From Weissella uvarum (GTDB taxonomy: Bacteria > Bacillota > Bacilli > Lactobacillales > Lactobacillaceae), in the NCBI RefSeq assembly GCF_016908785.1, contig NZ_JAFBEO010000001.1, forward strand, positions 124,001-188,000: a stretch of 64,000 bases of DNA, given 5' to 3'. Position 1 is the first letter of the stretch. Every line of letters begins with the position of its first letter. Of the stretch, positions 23,359-32,120 are shown piece by piece. The notes beneath the pieces were generated by a model. That model saw only the letters and a program-made list of their open reading frames with translations. It did no database searches and was not told where the DNA came from. Position numbers and translations under genes: made by a program.

Positions 23359-25644
23359 TTATTTATTGGGGAAGTTTTGAGTAATTTTAACACCATTTAT
23401 CTTATAAGTTACTTTTAAACTACTTGGTCGTTGTGATTTTCCTCGATAAGTTAGACTTATTCTAATATCCGTTACTTTTTTACCTTTTTTAATCGCCGCA
23501 GCCCACTCTTTTTCCATTTCAAACCATTTACCGCCCGATTTATTAAGGTTAGAGCTCATAGCAACTAAATTGTCCAAATCTCCAGAACCACCAAACTGAT
23601 GACCAATAAGGTGCCCACCATGATCGCCAGGTAATCTATCTTCCCGTCCAACTACCTTTTGAGAGTGTCCATTTCTCTTCATTCTTTTATCCTTACTAAA
23701 CCATTTTAATTCCTTAAGGTTCACACGGTCAATTCGCCCTAAGCTATCAGTTGTATGTTCTGCACCAGACTTACCAGTTTTATAAGCAATGTTTACTTTC
23801 AGTTCCTTACGTCCATTCCTACCTGTTTTAGCAATTTGTTCTCCATTTTTTACAAATCGTACTGTTTTACCTTCACTATTCTTGGTAACTTTAGCTATTG
23901 GTTTAGGCTTTTTACTAATTTTATACTTAGGTATATTAGATTGTGGAGTCTTCTTTGTGCTTTTTATACCTTGTTTACCCGTCAATTTTTTAGCAGCCGT
24001 TTTTCCACTTTTAACCTGCTTTTTGACTAACATTCCCGGTATACGGAACACCTTAATTTGACCAGTTTTTGGGTTAATCTGTTTAACCAGCAACATGCCT
24101 TGCTTTACTGGCGCATTGCGTTCGGCACGTCGTGACTTTATCCGACTAATCGCTTGGTTTCGTTTACTCTTTCCAGTCTTGCCGTTCTTGGACTTCGGCT
24201 TAAACCGTTTTCCGCTCTTTGCGCCCTTGCGAAGCGCAGAGCCACCTCGTTTAGACTTAAGAAGTGTCTTTGAAAGACGCCCTGACTTTGACACAGCTTT
24301 TCCCGCAATTTTAGCCGCTTTAGCTGCTTTTCCTGCAGGAGTGAACCCAACTACTAGCCAAGCCGCTGCTTGAGCACGAGATGCTTTCTTTCCCGTTCGC
24401 CAGTCTTTTCCAGTCACTAAGATCCAAGCGTCTTTGGCCCCAATAAAATCACCGGCAATATCGGCCGCATCAAGTAATACCTTTTTATTCTGTTTAGCCC
24501 ATTTCTTTGTCGCATGATACGTACTTACGACCTTTTTTCCAACCTTCTTAGCGGTCTTACCCAACCAATTCGTTAAGCTTCGTAATGGGGACTTCTTCTT
24601 ATGGCCTTTTTTCTTGTGCTTTCGTTGCGCTTCACGTTTTAATTGTTTAGCCTTTTTAAGCGTCTTTTTATAAATTTTATTCGTTCTTTTAACGAGCTTT
24701 TTAATCTGCTTTTTGATCTTCTTTTGTATCTTCTTTAAAGATCGCAATTGATTTTTAATCCACTTAGCTGAATGCTTTCCGGCATTTTTAACTAAATAGG
24801 TCATTCGTCGTTGTAAGTTTCGAATCTTTTTAAATTGTTTACCAAAAGCCTTTTTTATATTCTTCGCAAAACTCTTTCCTAACTTACGACCTAATTTTGC
24901 GATTCCCTTCAAAGCTTTCTTCACCTTTGAAAGCTGCTTATTCATACTCTTTCTAAGCTTTTTAGTACTCTTTTTTAAGCTCTTTTTAAAGGATTTGATG
25001 AATTTTGTAAGACTCTTTTTAGCTTTTTTCTTCTTTTTGGCTCTTAGTTTCGCTTTTCGCTTTTTTTCAGCTTTTCGCTTAGCGGCTTTCTTTTTGGCAA
25101 CCCATTTTTTATAAGCCTTCTTCGCAGCTTTTGTCCGATTATATCCCCAGCTAGCAGCTTTTCTACCCCAGTTGCCGACCGTACGTGAAATTGGACGCCA
25201 GACATTGCTAACTGCGCGTGAAATCGGACGCCAAACATTGCTAACGACACGTTTAATAGGTTTCCAAATTGGCGCGGTAAAGCGCTTAACTGCTTTGTAA
25301 CCACGAGAAACAGTCTTTTTTATCCCCCGCCCTATCTTCTTCGCAGTTTTCTTCAAAAATCCCCAAAAACCATATGTTGTCGGCTTGGCTACTTTTTTAC
25401 TACTTCCTGGTCGATCATAATCAACTTTGGTTGTCTTTTGGTAACGTGGCTTTTGATCATTTTGCTGCCCATATACTTCAGTTTCACCAATATTCTTTTG
25501 ATAACGGCCATCTAAAACTTTCTCGGCCGCCTTCACTTGTTTTGGCGTTAAAGCAGACGGTAAGACACCTAGAGTACTGATTACCAGTACTGCCACCATG
25601 AAGATATTAAATCGCTTTAAAAACTTTTTAAACCACTTAGGCAT
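23359..25644 (-). CDS. Secreted polymorphic toxin with basic stalk and C-terminal DNA/RNA non-specific nuclease domain
   Basis: 761 residues from ATG at 25644 (GGAGGTAAAGGAA upstream; the longer frame to 25698 lies inside the adhesin gene). Layout: Sec signal peptide ending VKAA (about 40); short linker; three related WRPISR/WKPIKR turns (about 120-160); an exceptionally Lys/Arg-rich helical region (about 160-380); a hydrophobic-to-basic middle (GKAAKAAKIAGKAV); and the C-terminal domain (about 630-761) with REDRLPGDHGGHLIGHQFGG near residue 673 and NLVAMSSNLNKSGGKWFEMEKEW. That is the Endonuclea_NS_2 (PF13930) pattern. The gene overlaps the adhesin by 8 bp. No LXG domain is present, so type VII export is not suggested. 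Confidence 0.85.
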   Translation of the reverse strand: MPKWFKKFLKRFNIFMVAVLVISTLGVLPSALTPKQVKAAEKVLDGRYQKNIGETEVYGQQNDQKPRYQKTTKVDYDRPGSSKKVAKPTTYGFWGFLKKTAKKIGRGIKKTVSRGYKAVKRFTAPIWKPIKRVVSNVWRPISRAVSNVWRPISRTVGNWGRKAASWGYNRTKAAKKAYKKWVAKKKAAKRKAEKKRKAKLRAKKKKKAKKSLTKFIKSFKKSLKKSTKKLRKSMNKQLSKVKKALKGIAKLGRKLGKSFAKNIKKAFGKQFKKIRNLQRRMTYLVKNAGKHSAKWIKNQLRSLKKIQKKIKKQIKKLVKRTNKIYKKTLKKAKQLKREAQRKHKKKGHKKKSPLRSLTNWLGKTAKKVGKKVVSTYHATKKWAKQNKKVLLDAADIAGDFIGAKDAWILVTGKDWRTGKKASRAQAAAWLVVGFTPAGKAAKAAKIAGKAVSKSGRLSKTLLKSKRGGSALRKGAKSGKRFKPKSKNGKTGKSKRNQAISRIKSRRAERNAPVKQGMLLVKQINPKTGQIKVFRIPGMLVKKQVKSGKTAAKKLTGKQGIKSTKKTPQSNIPKYKISKKPKPIAKVTKNSEGKTVRFVKNGEQIAKTGRNGRKELKVNIAYKTGKSGAEHTTDSLGRIDRVNLKELKWFSKDKRMKRNGHSQKVVGREDRLPGDHGGHLIGHQFGGSGDLDNLVAMSSNLNKSGGKWFEMEKEWAAAIKKGKKVTDIRISLTYRGKSQRPSSLKVTYKINGVKITQNFPNK

Positions 25645-28600
25645 TTCCTTTACCTCCGTGGTCCTTATACTTTTTCCATACGAACCGACTGATAACAAAA
25701 ACAGCCAGAAAGCTCAAGATTACACTACCTAATACTGTTAACCATGTTGCCCGATTCCATCCCATTTTAGGCAAAAAGCCTGAACGTTTTTCAAAATTAG
25801 ACCCTTTTTCAGCTGAGTTTCCTTTTGCATCCGTTGGCATGGTTGGTTTTGGATTAGCATTATCAGAGGCTGAACCCGCTTTTGCATTTGAATTATGCTT
25901 TGGCTCTCCTTGAGGCTTTGGTTGCTTATTTGGGTGATGCTCTACAGTTGACTTACCAGCTTGCTTTGCTGGATTGCTTTTCCGCTTCTCTGCTGACTGA
26001 CTATCTTGCTTATTACCTTGTTTATCCGGCACATCTTCGATAGCTTCAATCTTCAACTTTTCGCCATTCTTAATCTGACCTTGCTTTACAAGTTGCTTAC
26101 CCTTGTAGACTTTAACCTCCTGCTTACCAGTCAAATTTTGATTTGCGCGCTGGTCGTCAACAATATCTCCTGTCGGACCAGCTCCAAATTGATTAGATTT
26201 TTCGCCAACTTGATCCGCTGAACCTTTTAGTTCGTCCGTATATTCCAGCTTTGGATCTGTTATTTCCAATGCAATTTCGTCATCGTCAGCTACTTCATCA
26301 TTAACCGGCATACTGAATTGCGCAACTTTTGGTGTTGCAGAAACAACTTTAGCTGACCGTTTAAAGCTTGTTCCAGCAGTATTCACGGCCGAAGTGTTCC
26401 GTTGGCCTTTACCTTTTGTAACTGCTTCGGAAGTCGCTGTATAGCCATCTTGTGAATAATCTTTAATTTGGCGACTAATCTTCGTGCCTGTAACACCGTT
26501 CACAACGTCAATATACTCTTGTGCTAATGTTTCACCACCATTATAAACGCCGGTTGTATTCGTAATGTTTCCTTGGTTAATGTCAGTCTTCATCTTATAA
26601 CCAAAACTATCACGATAAATCATTGCTTGCTGGCTACTATTCACCGTAATCTTAATGATATCACCATTGGCAGCACGAAAAGTCGTTGATTGTCCAATTC
26701 CAAGGGGCTTATCAGTCAAAGCCCCTTGACCTTTACGATCATGCTGTACATCGACACCATTCTCTGTATTAACCAGAGTGATAATTTCACCATCGTTATA
26801 TTCAATGCCATTTGAACGAATATTGCCATGATAATCAACTCGAGTAATCGCTTGCGCCCCATAGTTTAGTTCAACCCAATAACCGCGTGTTTTACGGTAA
26901 TAGTAATTAACTTTTTCATCACGATCATTTATGAAGCCTGCTGCATTTTTAGGTAACTTTTCTGTAATCAGTGAATAAACATCATCAATATCCTTAGATG
27001 ATGTCCCATAGATTTCATGATATTTTGTTTTAACATCATTTTTGCCTAAACTTTTCCCATCTTCAGTTAAATAATTAACCTGTAATTTTTGAGCTTTAGG
27101 TTCATAAAAGAGTGTAATTTCTTTGTTCTTAAAGTTAACCTTATCGCCTGAAAGCTTAGCTGAATTTTGCTTATCTAAGGTATACCCTTTTAGTTCTTTC
27201 AACTTAACCTGCCAAGGCTTACCATAACCAACCTTTATCTCTTTAGCTTTCGCAATTTCTTGATTTGTCCCTTTGAACTTGAAATGCAACTTCACAGAAC
27301 TCTTGTGCTCAATTGGCTTCGTTTTATACTGAATGGTATCTTTAATTCCATCAATATTCGTATCAGCCTTAAATGCTAATACTGTTTGATCAACTAATTG
27401 ATCATCCAATTGACCTGTGATTTCAAAATGATAAGTTTCTCCTGCAAAACGTAGTTTCTTCATCGTTTCAGAACTTACACTAAGCTGATAACGTTGATTC
27501 CCCAAATCCTTTTGCGTTGTTGGAATCGCATTGCCTTGAGCATCAACCATTTTAATTTTCGCTTGCTTAATTGCTTGCGGAACCGTTAAAGTTGTCTCCC
27601 AGTTTTTATAGCGATGGTTAATATCTTTATCTAAATGATTAATTGGCTGGACAAAGCTAGCCTTAACCTCCTTACCTGGTTTAAAGTCTTTTTCATCAAT
27701 TTCCCATTTAGCTTTTGGAATCTTCACTGGACCAAAATCAGGCTTACTAACTTCAATATTTTTTACTGACCCATAACTACCTAATAGATCAAATCCATTG
27801 ACACCAATATTGACACCATTTAGACCTTTAGAGTTATAGTGCACATTCAATTCACTACCAAAAGATTGATAGACACCACCACCATTGGGAAAATCTACTA
27901 ACCCATCAGTTCCTGAACTATCTGATACTAAAGTGTTCCCATCCGGGCTTGTAATGTTAGAACCATGCCCTAGTAACGTCGCATTTTTAATTCCGAATAC
28001 TTGTGAATAGTCAATATCATTCACAACAGGATACATTAATAAGTTAAGGGGCGTCCGAGTTCCTGCTTTATAGAATTTAACGGTATAGTCAACGCCACCC
28101 ATTTCACGCATATTGACACTTAAGGCGCCACCTTGACCAACACTCATTCGCACATAGCTATTATTAACTGCCTTTGTCTCGGCTTCACTGGTCTTCGAAT
28201 CTGCCTTAGTTTGTTCACTCTTGTCTGTCTTAATCGATTGACTTTCAACCTGATTCTTAGCTGCTTTTGAACTATCCTCTTTGGCTTTATCATCATCGTT
28301 AGTCTCATCATGCCGTTCAGCGGATTCAGTATCAGTCTGCTTCGTTTGTGTACCAGCTAAGCCCTGCTGTTCAGCCAGCTTCCCTAATGTTTTTGACTCC
28401 GTATCCTTCACATTACGCATCTTATTTGCTTCTGCCTGGACATCCTCGTCAACCACATCCATTGTTTTTTCTTGAGAATATTTACTCTCGCCATCAGGTT
28501 TATTAAAACTCGTCATGGTCCATACGGCATCAATTTTTTGACCAGCTTTGGTTTCCCCAATATTCGTAATCAAAACACTTGGCATAGGACTATTCTTATC

Positions 28601-28963
28601 TTTGGGATCAAAGCGATAATTATTTTGTGCACTCTCAACAGGTTTTCCACTTAACAATTTGAAACTTGAATTAGCATTAACCTGTAGGGCACCTTTCACA
28701 ACATAATCATTTAATTTTTTCGGGTCATCTTCAGATTTTGTCGTCAATTTAACTTTTAAGTTTCCATTACTAATATCATCAATTGAACGGATTGTCCCTT
28801 TAGCAGTTGTCTTTAACCCATTGGGTAATATACCTGTATAGTTAATGTTCATAACACCGGCCGCATAAATTACAGACGTCCCAATAGTTGAAAGTACTAA
28901 AATCCCTGCTCCCATTAAGCCTACTTGCTTAACAATACGCCTCAATTTGTGCTTTCTTCTCAT
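25637..28963 (-). CDS. Large cell-surface adhesin-like protein with LPKMG sorting-type end
   Basis: 1108 residues. A signal peptide (1-35) is followed by a small domain, a charged low-complexity linker (about 175-265), a lectin-like or isopeptide-domain region (SYVRMSVGQGGALSVNMREMGG to about 560), MucBP-like strands (KLQVNYLTEDGKSLG, about 630), a further beta-rich domain and a Lys/Pro/Asn-rich wall spacer. The C-terminus is FLPKMGW, a hydrophobic helix and the tail KKYKDHGGKGNA. This is the layout of sortase substrates, but Met replaces the usual Thr. It is translationally coupled to the toxin gene, so it may display, anchor or deliver the toxin. Confidence 0.75.
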   Translation of the reverse strand: MRRKHKLRRIVKQVGLMGAGILVLSTIGTSVIYAAGVMNINYTGILPNGLKTTAKGTIRSIDDISNGNLKVKLTTKSEDDPKKLNDYVVKGALQVNANSSFKLLSGKPVESAQNNYRFDPKDKNSPMPSVLITNIGETKAGQKIDAVWTMTSFNKPDGESKYSQEKTMDVVDEDVQAEANKMRNVKDTESKTLGKLAEQQGLAGTQTKQTDTESAERHDETNDDDKAKEDSSKAAKNQVESQSIKTDKSEQTKADSKTSEAETKAVNNSYVRMSVGQGGALSVNMREMGGVDYTVKFYKAGTRTPLNLLMYPVVNDIDYSQVFGIKNATLLGHGSNITSPDGNTLVSDSSGTDGLVDFPNGGGVYQSFGSELNVHYNSKGLNGVNIGVNGFDLLGSYGSVKNIEVSKPDFGPVKIPKAKWEIDEKDFKPGKEVKASFVQPINHLDKDINHRYKNWETTLTVPQAIKQAKIKMVDAQGNAIPTTQKDLGNQRYQLSVSSETMKKLRFAGETYHFEITGQLDDQLVDQTVLAFKADTNIDGIKDTIQYKTKPIEHKSSVKLHFKFKGTNQEIAKAKEIKVGYGKPWQVKLKELKGYTLDKQNSAKLSGDKVNFKNKEITLFYEPKAQKLQVNYLTEDGKSLGKNDVKTKYHEIYGTSSKDIDDVYSLITEKLPKNAAGFINDRDEKVNYYYRKTRGYWVELNYGAQAITRVDYHGNIRSNGIEYNDGEIITLVNTENGVDVQHDRKGQGALTDKPLGIGQSTTFRAANGDIIKITVNSSQQAMIYRDSFGYKMKTDINQGNITNTTGVYNGGETLAQEYIDVVNGVTGTKISRQIKDYSQDGYTATSEAVTKGKGQRNTSAVNTAGTSFKRSAKVVSATPKVAQFSMPVNDEVADDDEIALEITDPKLEYTDELKGSADQVGEKSNQFGAGPTGDIVDDQRANQNLTGKQEVKVYKGKQLVKQGQIKNGEKLKIEAIEDVPDKQGNKQDSQSAEKRKSNPAKQAGKSTVEHHPNKQPKPQGEPKHNSNAKAGSASDNANPKPTMPTDAKGNSAEKGSNFEKRSGFLPKMGWNRATWLTVLGSVILSFLAVFVISRFVWKKYKDHGGKGNA

Positions 28964-28975
28964 CTATTTTCTCCA

Positions 28976-29380
28976 TTATGTCCTAGTCATCGTTCGATTA
29001 GTGGCTTGTATTTTTTTAGGTAATCGCGATGGGAAAAAACTCATTGCAAATGGAACCAGTTGTAGAACTGGAAAAAAATTGGCAACAGTCCACCATGGGT
29101 TAAATCCTGCATCACGTAATCGTCGATTTAATGCACTAATACCAGCTAAAGTATATAAAACCCAAAAAATGACTACCAAAAATAAAACAATTGCTTCCAA
29201 TGTTCCGAGGTCAGCATCCGTTAACCCGCCGATAAATCCAAGAACATAGGCCAAAATATAATAAGTGAGAAAACCTAAGATAGCATTTACAATACTACCT
29301 ACAAAAAATTCCGTTCTTGAGATACGGGAATTGTAATTAAACATCTTTTTCCAATAATTCAAAATGTCTTGTAAAATCAT
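28976..29380 (-). CDS. DUF805 membrane protein (second copy)
   Basis: 134 residues. It has four hydrophobic segments and the DUF805 landmarks ISRTEFFVGSIVNA and LNRRLRDAGFNPWW. The function of this family is not established. Start 12 bp before the adhesin gene in the same operon. It is a paralogue of the gene just upstream (RRLRDAGFNPWW is shared exactly), so a tandem duplication has taken place. Confidence 0.8.
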   Translation of the reverse strand: MILQDILNYWKKMFNYNSRISRTEFFVGSIVNAILGFLTYYILAYVLGFIGGLTDADLGTLEAIVLFLVVIFWVLYTLAGISALNRRLRDAGFNPWWTVANFFPVLQLVPFAMSFFPSRLPKKIQATNRTMTRT

Positions 29381-29383
29381 TTT

Positions 29384-29794
29384 TTATTTTTCCTTTACTA
29401 CATCCTGAAAATGTTGACCGGCATTGTATTGCGTTGTTGTAACTTTCGTTGGGAAGAATAACATGATGAAAACCACGACGGACGCAATTGGAATAAACGA
29501 CAATAAAATCCACCACGGATTGAACCCTGCATCTCGTAAACGACGCGTCCGAGCAGCCAAACCAGCAATCCAATAAATTAAATATAAAATGATTAAAACA
29601 ATAATCACAATTGCTTCCATCGTATTTTCATCGGCATCAACAAAGCCCGTAACTGCTCCAATGATAAATGATAAAAAGATATAAATAACACCGACTAATA
29701 CACCATTCCCTAAATATCCAATCCAGAACGGTTTACGCTCAGTCCGATCAGTGTAGTCAAACATTTGTGTCCAATATTCTCCTAATGCATACAT
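29384..29794 (-). CDS. DUF805 membrane protein (first copy)
   Basis: 136 residues with four hydrophobic segments, TERKPFWIGYLGN near the start and TRRLRDAGFNPWW in the middle, typical of DUF805. First gene of the cargo operon, with AGAGG upstream. Two such integral proteins ahead of an adhesin and an exported nuclease suggest a role in export, surface display or self-protection at the membrane, but this is only inferred from the operon. Confidence 0.8.
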   Translation of the reverse strand: MYALGEYWTQMFDYTDRTERKPFWIGYLGNGVLVGVIYIFLSFIIGAVTGFVDADENTMEAIVIIVLIILYLIYWIAGLAARTRRLRDAGFNPWWILLSFIPIASVVVFIMLFFPTKVTTTQYNAGQHFQDVVKEK

Positions 29795-29836
29795 AAAAAA
29801 TACCTCTTCTCTATAAATTAAATTTCAACCTTTCAG

Positions 29837-29866
29837 ATTTTACAGAGTGCTTTTAGCTTAAATCAA
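29837..29866 (-). promoter_or_regulatory. Candidate promoter of the cargo operon
   Basis: On the minus strand TTGATT and TAAAAT are 18 bp apart, about 43 bp before the first DUF805 start. No operator resembling those of the CI repressor is seen, which suggests the cargo is expressed independently of the lysogeny switch. Confidence 0.5.
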
Positions 29867-29941
29867 CTTTAAATTTTGGTTGTTGAGTAATTGTTAATTA
29901 CTGAAACAATACCGTTACAAACTTCATCTACTTTTAACAAT

Positions 29942-29972
29942 AAAAAAACCGCCACCCCCCATGGATGACGGA
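29942..29972 (-). terminator. Terminator between tRNA-Arg and the cargo operon
   Basis: CCGTCATCC pairs with GGGTGGCGG and is followed on the minus strand by seven T. It would stop transcripts coming from the tRNA gene. It has a counterpart at 9451-9480. Confidence 0.65.
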
Positions 29973-30133
29973 CAAGCTTAGTAGGCTAATTTATTCAATT
30001 TCACAACACAAAACGCAACACAAACACCACTCAAAAACAACACAATTTAGTTTAAACTAATTTACCCCATTTTACGAAAACACCATTATATCAACGCTTC
30101 CAGCACATAATTAGCCTTATCTTAACACAGCAA

Positions 30134-30153
30134 ATGGACCCAGTGGGACTCGA
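30134..30153. repeat. attR core inside tRNA-Arg
   Basis: Identical 20-bp sequence to 9595-9614. It covers the acceptor-stem 3' strand and part of the T arm, so the tRNA is kept whole after integration. Confidence 0.85.
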
Positions 30154-30208
30154 ACCCACAGTCGCTCGGGTAGAAACCGAGTGCATTATCCAGTTATGCT
30201 ATAGGTCC
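30135..30208 (-). tRNA. tRNA-Arg (anticodon UCU)
   Basis: Cloverleaf is complete: acceptor GGACCTA/TGGGTCC, D arm GCAT...ATGC, anticodon arm CTCGG-TTTCTAC-CCGAG with anticodon TCT, T arm GTGGG-TTCGAGT-CCCAC. No CCA is encoded. Its 3' end is the attachment site of the element. Confidence 0.95.
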
Positions 30209-30272
30209 AACAAGATGGCTGTCTTTCAACAACCATCTAAACATTATAATGCGAATATAGCTTTGGCACAAG

Positions 30273-30779
30273 CTAATTCTCTGCGGCCAAAATCTGTCGC
30301 ACACTTTGGTCCAATTCCGTTGGATCCAAATCTAATTCATTCAAGCCTAGTTTTAGATACGAACGCCATGCGTGTGAAAAATCAGCTTGGCGCTTTTGAT
30401 GATAGCTATTTAACAACATCGTTTTGATGCCATCAAATTGATGCAACAGATGCCGTTGTGGGAAGCGCTTGAATTGCGCTAAATCGTCGTCTTCTAACAC
30501 CATCAAGTGCGTCCATTGTTGCTTTAAGCTAATCAACAAAAATTGCACTAGCCCTTGCGCGTAAGTATCAACTACAGATTGATCAGTTGGTTGTGCCTGG
30601 TTAGGCACATCCGGATTCAATGCCCGCGTTTGTTGCATCAATTGGCTCAAAGTCACATCCAAATTCAAATAATCATTCAAGATTAAATCATCCTTTGGCA
30701 ATGGACGCTCCCACTCACCGGCCACTTCTCGATACATCTCACGTGCTTCACGTAAATACGCTGCAAAATCTAATAACAT
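30273..30779 (-). CDS. Hypothetical helical protein (third gene of a three-gene unit)
   Basis: 168 residues, soluble, predicted largely helical (MLLDFAAYLREAREMYREVAGEWERP at the start; FKRFPQRHLLHQFDGIKTMLLNSY later). No motif recognised. It begins only 3 bp after the stop of the 445-residue gene, so it belongs to the same transcript. The codon use matches the neighbouring chromosomal genes. Confidence 0.65.
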   Translation of the reverse strand: MLLDFAAYLREAREMYREVAGEWERPLPKDDLILNDYLNLDVTLSQLMQQTRALNPDVPNQAQPTDQSVVDTYAQGLVQFLLISLKQQWTHLMVLEDDDLAQFKRFPQRHLLHQFDGIKTMLLNSYHQKRQADFSHAWRSYLKLGLNELDLDPTELDQSVRQILAAEN

Positions 30780-30782
30780 CGC

Positions 30783-32120
30783 TTAACCTTCTGAATTATT
30801 CGATGATGACAAAGCTTCTTGAATTTCTTCATCAAATGACTTTGTCTTAGTTTCATTAGGTGTCTCAGCAGCCTCTTCAGCATCATCAGCAACTGGTTGA
30901 GCTTCCGCTCCAACTTCAAATTCACCTTCATCAGTTGTCACTTCACGCGTTACCGCTGCTTCATCGGCATCGTCTTGTTCTGCATCATCAGCTTCAGTGG
31001 TGCGGTCAGCTTCTGCTTGTGCATCCGCCTTAGCTTGCGCCTCCTTTTCCGCTTCTACTTGTGCCAAACGATCTTGTTCAGCTTGGGCTGCAGCTGCGGC
31101 TTTGGCTTTTTCAGCTTCAATATCTTGTGGCATCATTGGCATCAAACCTTGTTGCGCCGTAAAGATTGATTGAATGTCCACAGGACGCGACTTTTGAACG
31201 GCAAAGACAAGTTCATCATAAGCAATTTCCATCGTCTTTTGTTCGTCCAAATACCACTTAGCAATAAAGTCATAATTGAACAAAACATCTAACCAAGAAT
31301 ATTGATCACGCCCATCAACCACTTGGAAATGCCAACGTTGTGCCCCTAGGGCATTCGCATCATTGATGAAGAAAATACGAACTTCTGTTTGATCACCCAA
31401 CATGATGGCGGCACCATTAGGCATTCCTTGCAAGAAGTAGTTTGTTTCACCTGACAACACAAACAACTTATCTAACATTCCCTTTGGTTCGGCATGTTGA
31501 ATCAAATCATAATGATAATCGTCTAAGGTTTCAAGAATATTAAAGTCGACCTTATAACCAAAGACACGTTCCATATAACGACCAAATTCAGTTAGCATAG
31601 CTGCAATCACACGATTTTGGTTGACGGTCACATTCTTCTTGCTGAAACGATCAACCAATAAGTCAACAATGCCCCGTGCATTAAAGAGAATTTGCTTTCG
31701 TTCTAGTGACCAATAGAATAGCCGTTCTCCAGTAGATAACTCAGTAAAGAAAGCCCCACCATTTTGATCATTATTGGTTTCAAAGGCAAAAGCGGCTGGC
31801 GTATTCAAATCAGTCATCACCAACGTAACTGCTTCTGTATCAACGGGCAACAAAATACTATAGCCAACTACACCAGCTAATTGCATGAACCGGTCCATCG
31901 CAATTAAATAATCATCTGCTGCTGAATATTGACGGGGTACTTGCACCCAAGCTGGATTCATTTGCCGTTGAATCATGCGTTCGGCTGTCGTATGTAAAGT
32001 CTCAGGATCATTACTTTCCGCCAGCGTTTGCGTATCATTTAAATTATTTTGAATTTCAACGATATCATTGTTCAATAAATCAACGTAATTTGAAACACGT
32101 TGTTGTAATTGATTAGGCAT
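30783..32120 (-). CDS. Hypothetical protein with acidic Ala-rich C-terminus
   Basis: 445 residues. A helical start (NNLNDTQTLAESNDPETLHTTAERM), a mixed alpha/beta centre and, from about residue 335, a low-complexity coiled-coil tail made of Glu/Ala/Asp/Lys. No signal peptide, no recognised domain. It overlaps the preceding gene by 8 bp. The three genes 32994-30273 are therefore one translational unit of unknown function. Confidence 0.65.
   Translation of the reverse strand: MPNQLQQRVSNYVDLLNNDIVEIQNNLNDTQTLAESNDPETLHTTAERMIQRQMNPAWVQVPRQYSAADDYLIAMDRFMQLAGVVGYSILLPVDTEAVTLVMTDLNTPAAFAFETNNDQNGGAFFTELSTGERLFYWSLERKQILFNARGIVDLLVDRFSKKNVTVNQNRVIAAMLTEFGRYMERVFGYKVDFNILETLDDYHYDLIQHAEPKGMLDKLFVLSGETNYFLQGMPNGAAIMLGDQTEVRIFFINDANALGAQRWHFQVVDGRDQYSWLDVLFNYDFIAKWYLDEQKTMEIAYDELVFAVQKSRPVDIQSIFTAQQGLMPMMPQDIEAEKAKAAAAAQAEQDRLAQVEAEKEAQAKADAQAEADRTTEADDAEQDDADEAAVTREVTTDEGEFEVGAEAQPVADDAEEAAETPNETKTKSFDEEIQEALSSSNNSEG

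Larger units (their letters stand above)
9595..30153. mobile_element. 20.5-kb PICI-like integrative element in tRNA-Arg
   Basis: Bounded by a 20-bp direct repeat and inserted in the 3' end of tRNA-Arg(UCU). The order is integrase, exported protein, MmcQ-like protein, hairpin array, CI repressor / divergent Cro, Rha-like regulator, HTH protein, primase, SF3 helicase, iteron origin, two activator-like proteins, then a minus-strand toxin-immunity-adhesin operon. The absence of virion, terminase and relaxase genes argues against a full prophage or conjugative element and fits a phage satellite (phage-inducible chromosomal island) or a decayed relative. Several replication and regulatory genes are broken, so it is probably no longer fully mobile. 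Confidence 0.8.

Noticed and set aside
23755-24373. Plus-strand reading frames of 90-92 codons
   Set aside because: They are antisense shadows caused by the Lys/Arg-rich codons of the toxin gene, with no RBS.
23359-25644. Type VII (LXG) effector
   Set aside because: There is a Sec signal peptide and no LXG or WXG domain, and no ESX genes are nearby.
9595-30153. Complete prophage
   Set aside because: No capsid, portal, tail, terminase, holin or endolysin gene is found in 20.5 kb.
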